Assembly: GCA_016934735.1 (NCBI GenBank)
Contig: JAFGSG010000061.1
Coordinates: forward strand, 1 to 40,042
Length of the DNA stretch: 40,042 bases
From: Spirochaetota bacterium
GTDB taxonomy: Bacteria; Spirochaetota; UBA4802; JAFGDQ01
Reading direction: 5' to 3'
Positions 34,147 to 40,042 of the stretch are shown one piece after another. The notes under the pieces were generated by a model. It had not been told where the DNA came from. It ran no database searches and was given only the letters and a program-made list of their open reading frames with translations. Positions within the stretch are counted from its first letter, which is position 1; each line of letters begins with the position of its first letter. The translations under genes and the position numbers were made by a program.

Positions 34147-35439
34147 TTAAGCTCTATCGTTAAAATATTCTCTGAAAGATGAAACAACATATTGAATCAT
34201 CTCTTCAGTAATCCCCGGATGAACTCCAATCCAGAAACAGTCCCTCATTAGTTTATCCGTATAATCCAGATTTCCATAAACACTGCACTTAACTTTTAAG
34301 TAAGCCGGTTGTTTGAGGATGTTGCCCGCGAATAATACCCTAGTAGCTATCTTTTTGTTATTTAAAAACAGCATCAAATCCTTACGTATAATGCTTTTAT
34401 CCTTAATTATAATAGGAAGGCCGAAAAACACAGGATCTGCTTTATCACTTATTTGGGGAAGTTCAATATGATCTGAAAACTCAGCTAATTTATCCTTATA
34501 TAGCGCAAAATTCCTTTTTCTTTTTTCATTAAACTGGTTTAGCCTTTCAATCTGAATAATACCCATTGACGCCTGAAGCTCAAGTGGTTTCATATTATAT
34601 CCTATTTGTGAAAAAACATACCTGTGATCATAATCAATATTTTCTATCTGATAATTAAAACGATTACCACATTTCCCCGAAATTCCAAGTATGCCTTCTG
34701 TGCAGGTGCAGTCACGTCCCCAATCTCTCAGTTTTCTGATTATTAAGTCTAATTCCTTATATTCTGTACACACTGCTCCGCCTTCGCCGGTTGTTATTCC
34801 ATGAGCAGGATAGAAACTGAATGTCGAAGCCAGTCCAAATGTCCCACAATACCTCCCTAAATATTTTGAACCAAGTGCTCCGCATGCATCTTCGATAATA
34901 AAAAGATTATGTTTATTCGCTATTTCGCAAATTTCATCAATACGTACCGGATTTCCCATCATATGAGTTAAAAAGATTCCCTTTGTTTTATCGTTTATTG
35001 CAGAAATAATATTCTCAGGTATAATATTCAGTGTTTTATCAACATCTACAAGAGCAGGAGTGAACCCGAGCTGAACGATAGGATTAAAAGTTGCAGGGAA
35101 AGTAAGTGCAGGTGTAATAATTTCTCCGCTGGATATGCCGGTATATTTTTTAATACCCTCAAGCGAAAGCAGATTGGCAGAAGAACCGGAATTGACAAAT
35201 ACAGTACAGGATGTATTTAGATAAGCCGAAAATTTTTGTTCGAATTCCTTACCTTTTACAGACAAGCCCAGCCACCCGTCAAGAAGACTTTGGATTACTG
35301 CATTTATTTCCCTGTGATCAACAAGAGCAATTCCTGTTGTTACAGGTGTTTCACCGGGAATAAAATGAAGGGATTTGTACTTATATATTTCTTCGATAAG
35401 CTGAAAAATTTTTTCTTTATTTCTTTTTATTTCATCCAT
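34147..35439 (-). CDS. RfbH-type CDP-4-keto-6-deoxyglucose 3-dehydratase
   Basis: A 430-residue member of the DegT/DnrJ/EryC1 aminotransferase fold. The usual PLP-binding Lys is replaced by His213 (SFYPAHGITTGEGGAV), the hallmark of the E1/RfbH/ColD dehydratases that remove the sugar 3-hydroxyl to make 3,6-dideoxy sugars. Cysteines C186, C244, C246 and C257 fit an iron-sulfur site: the first three have the C-x57-C-x-C spacing of E1. The last gap is x10. ATG 35439 overlaps the cysC stop by 8 bases; a TTG at 35466 is less likely. No CDP-glucose synthesis genes (RfbF, RfbG) or reductase partner are in the window, so the substrate is inferred. Confidence 0.8.
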   Translation of the reverse strand: MDEIKRNKEKIFQLIEEIYKYKSLHFIPGETPVTTGIALVDHREINAVIQSLLDGWLGLSVKGKEFEQKFSAYLNTSCTVFVNSGSSANLLSLEGIKKYTGISSGEIITPALTFPATFNPIVQLGFTPALVDVDKTLNIIPENIISAINDKTKGIFLTHMMGNPVRIDEICEIANKHNLFIIEDACGALGSKYLGRYCGTFGLASTFSFYPAHGITTGEGGAVCTEYKELDLIIRKLRDWGRDCTCTEGILGISGKCGNRFNYQIENIDYDHRYVFSQIGYNMKPLELQASMGIIQIERLNQFNEKRKRNFALYKDKLAEFSDHIELPQISDKADPVFFGLPIIIKDKSIIRKDLMLFLNNKKIATRVLFAGNILKQPAYLKVKCSVYGNLDYTDKLMRDCFWIGVHPGITEEMIQYVVSSFREYFNDRA

Positions 35440-35962
35440 TAGAAAAAGTAATTCCTTTTTTATCAATTTCCTGTAAAATTAATTTTATACACTTGTCAAT
35501 TCCCAGTATCTCAGTATCAACAATGAAATCATAATTTTCAGGTTCTTCAAATAATGAAGATATTCCAGTGAAGTTCTTTATTTTCCCCTCCCTTGCAAGT
35601 CTGTACATACCTTTAATGTCTCTTTTTTCACATTCTTCAATACTGCATTTAACATATATTATAAACAAATGACTTATTGTGCCTGCTATTATTTCCCTGA
35701 TTTTATTTGTTGGCGATACAAAGCTTGCAATGACATTTATCCCTTTTTCATTTAAAAGCTGCGCAAAGCTCGACACTCTTCTGATGTTTTCGCTCCTGTC
35801 TTCTTCTGAGAATCCCAGATCCTTATTGATCGTATTTCTGACATCATCACCATCAAGATGAATGGAGCAATAATCATTTTGTTTAAACTCACGGTCAAGA
35901 GCTTTTGCAAGGGTAGTTTTCCCCGAACACGGAAGACCTGTAAACCAGAATGTTGTTTGCAT
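35432..35962 (-). CDS. cysC: Adenylyl-sulfate (APS) kinase
   Basis: A 176-residue kinase that phosphorylates APS to PAPS. The P-loop is GLPCSGKT (residues 9-16), followed by LDGDDVRNTINKDLGFSEED, RSENIRRVSSFAQLL and a C-terminal EIDKKG. The P-loop differs from the common GLSGAGKST form but fits. It is the first gene of the minus-strand operon and is divergent from cysD across 153 AT-rich bases (35963-36115), which must hold both promoters. Here PAPS almost certainly feeds the sulfotransferase two genes on: no APS/PAPS or sulfite reductase is nearby. Confidence 0.9.
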   Translation of the reverse strand: MQTTFWFTGLPCSGKTTLAKALDREFKQNDYCSIHLDGDDVRNTINKDLGFSEEDRSENIRRVSSFAQLLNEKGINVIASFVSPTNKIREIIAGTISHLFIIYVKCSIEECEKRDIKGMYRLAREGKIKNFTGISSLFEEPENYDFIVDTEILGIDKCIKLILQEIDKKGITFSNG

Positions 35963-36115
35963 AATTAATAAATATTCTTTTTTAAAAATAAATTCAACTT
36001 AAAATTACTTTTAAATTAAGTCTTATATTTTTTTTATTTTTTTGAAAAAATAGTAGTAATTTCGCAAAAATAAAGATTTTAAATATTTAATATTACACTG
36101 CCCACTATATAAACT

Positions 36116-36997
36116 ATGAATCATATTCAAAAATTAGAGAGCTTAAGTATATATATTTTAAGAGAAGCCTATGCAAATATTAAAAATCTTTGCATGCTCT
36201 GGTCAATAGGCAAGGATAGCACAGTTTTATTATGGCTTGTGCGTAAGGCATTTTTCGGTACCATCCCTTTCCCTTTACTACACATTGACACCAGTTTTAA
36301 AATTCCGGACATGATAATATATAGAGATTTCCTTGTTAAGGAATGGAAACTTCCAATAATTTATGGTATTAATCAGAATGCGATTGCTGAAAAAAAAACA
36401 TTCCCTGACCAAACTCTTAATCGGCTAAAATGTTGTGATTTATTAAAAACAAAAACGCTTATCAATACACTTAATGGTAAATGGCCGCGTTACAAATATA
36501 ATCACATAACAAATAAATATGAGCCGGACAATGATAATTCCGAATATACAGGTGTAATAGTTGGAATTAGATCAGACGAAGAAGGATCGCGGTCAAAGGA
36601 ACGTTATTTTTCCCAGCGCAACCAGGAAAATAGATGGGAGTTCGAAGATCAACCTCCCGAATTCTGGGATCAATTCAACGTTGATTGTGCTCCAGGTGCA
36701 CATGTGCGTATTCATCCTCTTCTTGACTGGACAGAAATTAATATTTGGGAGTATATTCAACATGAAAATATTCCCACAGTATCCCTTTACTACGATAACG
36801 GCAGCGGTAAACGGTATCGTTCTCTTGGCTGTTATCCATGTACCTTTCCAATAACATCAAAAGCAAAAAATCCTGCGGAAATCATCAATGAGCTTCAAAA
36901 CGGGCAACTAAAAAATGTTCCCGAGCGTTCAGGCCGGTCACAGGATGCTGAAGATGGAGGAGGGCTGGAAACGCTTAGAAGGAACGGATATATGTAA
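36116..36997 (+). CDS. cysD: Sulfate adenylyltransferase subunit 2
   Basis: A 293-residue ATP pyrophosphatase-type subunit that makes APS from sulfate and ATP. The PP-loop is MLWSIGKDSTVLLWLVRKAF (residues ~28-47); LLHIDTSFKIPDMIIYRDF, GVIVGIRSDEEGSRSKERYF, HVRIHPLLDWTEINIWEYIQ and YRSLGCYPCTFPI are all strongly conserved. Length is close to E. coli CysD. ATG 36116 has only a weak ribosome site. It is co-transcribed with cysN, 33 bases downstream. Confidence 0.95.
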   Translation: MNHIQKLESLSIYILREAYANIKNLCMLWSIGKDSTVLLWLVRKAFFGTIPFPLLHIDTSFKIPDMIIYRDFLVKEWKLPIIYGINQNAIAEKKTFPDQTLNRLKCCDLLKTKTLINTLNGKWPRYKYNHITNKYEPDNDNSEYTGVIVGIRSDEEGSRSKERYFSQRNQENRWEFEDQPPEFWDQFNVDCAPGAHVRIHPLLDWTEINIWEYIQHENIPTVSLYYDNGSGKRYRSLGCYPCTFPITSKAKNPAEIINELQNGQLKNVPERSGRSQDAEDGGGLETLRRNGYM

Positions 36998-37030
36998 GAA
37001 TACATCATTCAGCATAAGCAGGCTAATCAA

Positions 37031-38266
37031 ATGAATATTGTTATAACCGGCCATGTTGACCATGGCAAAAGTACGATTATTGGCCGAATCCTATATGATA
37101 CAGGATCTGTATCACGCGATAGCGTTGATCGAATCAAAAATAACTGCATTAGTAATTCAAGACAGTTCGAATATGCTTACATCACAGATGTTATAAAGGA
37201 AGAACAATGCAGAGGAATCACATTAGATTCAGCGCGTGTTTTTTTTAAGACTGGCAAAAGGCAATACAGGATTATGGATGCTCCCGGGCATACGGGATTG
37301 CTTCGGAATATGGTTACCGGTGCTTCCTATGCTGATGCCGCATTCCTTGTTATTGACGCAGCTGAAGGTATTTGTGAAAATTCAAGGCGACATGGCTATC
37401 TGCTCAGTATGCTTAGTATTAAAAAGATAGCAGTCATTATAAATAAAATGGATCTTGTCAATTATGAACAAAAAGCCTTCGAAAAAATCAAAAAAGAATA
37501 CTCCGCTTTTCTTCAAACTATTTGCCTTAATTCTGAGTTTATCCCTGTAAGCGGTTTGAATGGAGATAACATTGTTTTTAAAAGCATAAACATGCCATGG
37601 TTCAATGGGCATACAATTATTAAAACTCTTGATTCATTTCCTCAAGAACATACAGAAATTGATGAATCATTCAGAATGCCAGTACAGGATATCTATGATT
37701 TTATTAAATCTGAATATAAAGGAAAGATTATTGCCGGTAGAATATGCACGGGAACACTAAATGCCGGAGACGAAATTTGTTTTTATCCATCGACAAGAAA
37801 AGATATTGTTAAAAAAATAGTTCAGTTCGGGGAAACTTCAAAAAAAACTGCATATGCAGGCGAATCAGTTGGTTTAATACTTGGACATGATACACTTGCT
37901 GAAAGGGGAGACATTGCTGCAAAATCTGGTGAAAATTGTCCATATTCTGTAAACCGGTTTCTTGCCAGTATTTTCTGGCTTAATAATATTCCACTTATCA
38001 AGAATAAAAAATATATTTTAAAACTCGGCGCATGCAGGGTTGAAATGCACGTTGAAGAAATATGCAAAGTTATAAATTCATCAGATTTAAAAATCCAAAA
38101 TAATAAAGGTTTTGTAAATCACCATAATGTTGCGGAGTGCATAATAAAAACAAATCGTAAAATAGCATTAGATCTAAGTGAAAAAAGTATACAAACCGGC
38201 AGATTTGTAATCGCGGATAACTTTAATATTTCCGGCGGCGGGATTGTACGCAGTATTGATATTTAA
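37031..38266 (+). CDS. cysN: Sulfate adenylyltransferase subunit 1 (GTPase)
   Basis: A 411-residue EF-Tu-like GTPase that powers APS synthesis by CysD. G1 is GHVDHGKS (7-14), G2 EEQCRGITLDSA, G3 DAPGH, G4 NKMD and G5 VSGL. Domains 2 and 3 follow and the last residues GGGIVRSIDI complete domain 3. It is shorter than E. coli CysN (~475) mainly because the N-terminal extension is missing, and it lacks the C-terminal APS kinase fused in NodQ/CysNC proteins; that activity is supplied by the separate cysC. No terminator with a clear T run follows. Confidence 0.95.
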   Translation: MNIVITGHVDHGKSTIIGRILYDTGSVSRDSVDRIKNNCISNSRQFEYAYITDVIKEEQCRGITLDSARVFFKTGKRQYRIMDAPGHTGLLRNMVTGASYADAAFLVIDAAEGICENSRRHGYLLSMLSIKKIAVIINKMDLVNYEQKAFEKIKKEYSAFLQTICLNSEFIPVSGLNGDNIVFKSINMPWFNGHTIIKTLDSFPQEHTEIDESFRMPVQDIYDFIKSEYKGKIIAGRICTGTLNAGDEICFYPSTRKDIVKKIVQFGETSKKTAYAGESVGLILGHDTLAERGDIAAKSGENCPYSVNRFLASIFWLNNIPLIKNKKYILKLGACRVEMHVEEICKVINSSDLKIQNNKGFVNHHNVAECIIKTNRKIALDLSEKSIQTGRFVIADNFNISGGGIVRSIDI

Positions 38267-38492
38267 TTTATCTGTTAGACATAAAAAATTTTATTTAGGC
38301 ATAAACAATATAGACAATCTTACAGATATAATAATATTCACTTGTATAAAATCAACCAATCAAATCCAACTAATCCAATAATTTTTTATCTATTTCTTTG
38401 CTTTTAATGATTTTATTATGATATACAAACGAAATATTATTAATTAATTTAAAATTAATTAATAAGACAAATAGTAATGAAAAAAATAATTT
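38267..38492. other. AT-rich gap downstream of cysN
   Basis: Very AT-rich, without a coding frame, RNA gene or clear terminator that I can recognise. It runs into the decayed FG-GAP remnant. Confidence 0.4.
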
Positions 38493-38712
38493 TTAATATA
38501 GATACTTTTTTTCGCAAGCTTTTATACATGCCGCAATATTCTCGATAATAAAACTGTTTTCGTCACCAGAAAGATACACGCTGTAACCAAAATAAGCCTA
38601 ATAGGTTCCGTCTGACAGTACAAGTCATCTCTAACCAATCAGCCCCATCGAACCTGTAAATATAAACCAACAGCTGATCGGCTTCTCCATTATCATCATA
38701 ATGGTAGGCGCC
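38493..38712 (-). pseudogene. Decayed 3' end of an FG-GAP repeat (beta-propeller) protein gene
   Basis: On the minus strand one frame reads GAYHYDDNGEADQLLVYIYR then FDGADWLEMT, and after a frame change near 38610 another reads AYFGYSVYLSGDENSFIIEN and IAACIKACEKKYLY to a stop at 38493. These are the usual FG-GAP elements ('GAY-DD-NG', 'GSAYIYRFDG-W', 'YFGYSVSLSGD'). The two halves are in different frames and no start exists, so this is the remnant of about two repeats. Confidence 0.6.
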
Positions 38713-38754
38713 TTAAGTATAAAAAATAATTATCAATAACCGGCTTTTTAAGTC

Positions 38755-39333
38755 TTACTTTTTCAGATTCTTCTTTAATGATTCCGCCATACTGACAACA
38801 AGCTCATGAAGTTCCTTAAACTCGTCATTCTTTCTTAACGGCCTGATAGCCGGATATTTCCCGTTACTGATATCCCTGATATAGCCGGATATGTGGTAAA
38901 TTGGCCCGGAAATGCGATGTGTGGCCCTAAGCAAAAGAAAGAACAAAACTACGGCAATGACTATTACAAAGACAATAATGCCATATAAAAGTTTACTGTT
39001 ATTTTCTGCGATGTTTGTTAAAGCGGCAGAGTTTTTATCCATTGCTGACAGATTATACTTTATTTCATCTGAAATCTGTTTGTGGACAGCCAGCAGGGTT
39101 TTGCGATTCATATCTTTTGAGAAAGTAAAAAGCGCCAACAGAACATCCTTTTGAACCTGAATAGTCCGCTTCTGTCTTTCATTTATTTCAGCAAGTTTTT
39201 TATTATTGGAAACTGCATTTACAATAATACCGGCAATAATTATTACCAGTAAAATATAAACAACACCGATTATCTTAAAAGTTGTTTTAAACTGAAATTT
39301 TTTATCTATTAAAAATTTTTTTCTATTTTTCAT
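38755..39333 (-). CDS. Two-helix membrane protein with HAMP-like domain and no output domain
   Basis: A 192-residue inner-membrane protein: helix 1 (about 19-40), a ~75-residue periplasmic loop predicted to be helical (40-114), helix 2 (115-136) and a HAMP-like segment (137-188: ATHRISGPIYHISGYIRDIS, then PLRKNDEFKELHEL). This is the front part of a chemoreceptor or sensor kinase without kinase or methyl-accepting part. The protein ends naturally 4 residues after HAMP. The gene upstream (39396-39872) is a small two-helix protein on the same strand, 62 bases away. It may act as an adaptor to another protein through HAMP; the function is unknown. Confidence 0.7.
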   Translation of the reverse strand: MKNRKKFLIDKKFQFKTTFKIIGVVYILLVIIIAGIIVNAVSNNKKLAEINERQKRTIQVQKDVLLALFTFSKDMNRKTLLAVHKQISDEIKYNLSAMDKNSAALTNIAENNSKLLYGIIVFVIVIAVVLFFLLLRATHRISGPIYHISGYIRDISNGKYPAIRPLRKNDEFKELHELVVSMAESLKKNLKK

Positions 39334-39395
39334 AAATATTATTCCTGTTAAAAATCATATAATAATTTTAAAGTAAATAATAAATATGTTAAAAT

Positions 39396-39872
39396 CTATT
39401 TTTTCTCCTTTGACCATGAATTCGCCGCAGCTTCGATCTCATGTCTTAATGTTTCAAAAACCTTTTCTCTTGTGCCTCTTAACGCGAAATTTTCATTAGC
39501 ATATTTACTAAGGTCAGGAATATCCATAACGCCGTTTTCCTTGCATACAAGTTCAAAAAATTCGCTGAGTTCCATATTCCCGTCTTCGTTCTCCTTTCCT
39601 ATTTCAACGGCAAGAGCGCCCAGTTTCGCGACAAAATCGAGCCGCTCTGTTGCGCGTAAACGCTGTTTAATATGAAAGACTCCCCTGGCAGTTATTATTG
39701 TTGTAATAAAAAATATCGTAACCCATATGAATATAACTACTATAACCGACCCTGTTCCGAACCATGAATTACTCAGAAGGTATCTAAGATAAGATCCGAA
39801 ATATATTAATATTATAAGGATCATATAAAGAATTGCCGCGACTTTAAATAGCTTTTTTTCTTTTTTCTGCAT
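39396..39872 (-). CDS. Hypothetical two-helix inner-membrane protein
   Basis: A 158-residue protein with two membrane helices (about 10-28 and 40-62) and a ~95-residue charged cytosolic tail (TERLDFVAKLGALAVEIGKE, then MELSEFFELVCKENGVMDIP). I do not recognise a family. GGGGGG stands ahead of ATG 39872 at a usable distance. It is on the same strand as, and upstream of, the HAMP-like protein, so the two may form an operon. The tail could be a protein-interaction domain. Confidence 0.5.
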   Translation of the reverse strand: MQKKEKKLFKVAAILYMILIILIYFGSYLRYLLSNSWFGTGSVIVVIFIWVTIFFITTIITARGVFHIKQRLRATERLDFVAKLGALAVEIGKENEDGNMELSEFFELVCKENGVMDIPDLSKYANENFALRGTREKVFETLRHEIEAAANSWSKEKK

Positions 39873-39963
39873 ATTAACACCCCCCTATATAAAAACATTA
39901 TCTGAAAGCTGAATTTATTTTGTAAACAAATTTAATAAATTATTTTTTCGGCAGGTTCTGAAT

Positions 39964-40042
39964 TCAAGTATCAAGTGCAACAATATCATTTAAAAATAAT
40001 TGCTCAGAGGATATCCATCCAAAGGATTTTCTCGGCTTAGTA
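39964..40042 (-). CDS. IS30-like transposase, C-terminal end (partial)
   Basis: The last 25 codons of a gene running in from the right edge. On the minus strand they read TKPRKSFGWISSEQLFLNDI then VALDT and stop. The pattern 'N-x-R/K-P-R-K-x-L/F-G-W/Y-x-x-P/S...VALxT-stop' is the conserved end of IS30-family transposases (DDE integrase fold). The insertion sequence's inverted end should lie just left of here, around 39940-39963, but I cannot fix it with only one end in view. Confidence 0.65.
   Translation of the reverse strand, partial: TKPRKSFGWISSEQLFLNDIVALDT

Noticed and set aside
1-40042. tRNA, rRNA and riboswitch genes
   Set aside because: I looked in the intergenic gaps for clover-leaf or conserved riboswitch cores and found nothing I could support by eye; a covariance-model search would settle it.

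Overview
This AT-rich window comes from a Gram-negative bacterium, most likely a member of the Spirochaetota or a close relative. The best evidence is a seven-gene V-type ATPase operon in the order E - DUF2764 - A - B - D - I - K, without recognisable C, F or G subunits, which is the gene order I know from spirochaetes (and Chlamydia). Many signal peptides, lipoprotein boxes and an outer-membrane barrel protein also point to a two-membrane envelope. The taxonomic call is inference; there is no rRNA gene or other marker here.

Layout. 1-2.8 kb: a dispersed hairpin repeat, an Ldh2-type dehydrogenase, a secreted discoidin-like protein and an M15 peptidase. 2.8-4.5 kb: an accessory patch with a PIN toxin-antitoxin pair, a small orphan gene, several copies of two dispersed repeats and the degraded 3' end of a surface-protein gene. 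4.5-11.1 kb (minus strand): a six-gene ECF sigma - FecR operon ending in a fibronectin-III/barrel protein and a Pmp-like beta-helix lipoprotein. Three of its proteins share one small C-terminal domain. 11.6-12.1 kb: a flavodoxin. 12.3-19.6 kb (minus): the V-ATPase operon, with atpI split by a -1 frame change in an A6 tract and a hairpin repeat between the DUF2764 gene and atpA. 20.0-24.7 kb: an LEA-like lipid-binding protein, a histidine kinase / Rcp1-type regulator pair and a convergent hybrid kinase. 24.8-33.4 kb: two copies of a two-gene cassette (beta-propeller lipoprotein plus glycosyltransferase-like protein) with matching promoters, flanking an MBL-fold hydrolase and a TetR / acyl-CoA ligase operon with a clear palindromic operator. 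33.4-38.3 kb: a sulfation locus (sulfotransferase, RfbH-type sugar 3-dehydratase, APS kinase, and divergently CysD and CysN). 38.3-40.0 kb: a decayed FG-GAP repeat gene, two small membrane proteins and the end of an IS30-like transposase.

How the parts may fit together. Much of the window concerns the cell surface. The sigma/FecR operon probably senses an envelope state and controls its own surface proteins. The sulfation locus makes PAPS (activated sulfate), and probably a 3-deoxysugar, for a sulfated surface glycan. The duplicated cassette couples a lipoprotein to a putative glycosyltransferase by stop-start translation. The cassette and the shared C-terminal domain of the FecR operon are the best candidates for undescribed biology. 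Remnants of two surface-protein genes, an IS end and repeats show that the accessory parts are being remodelled.
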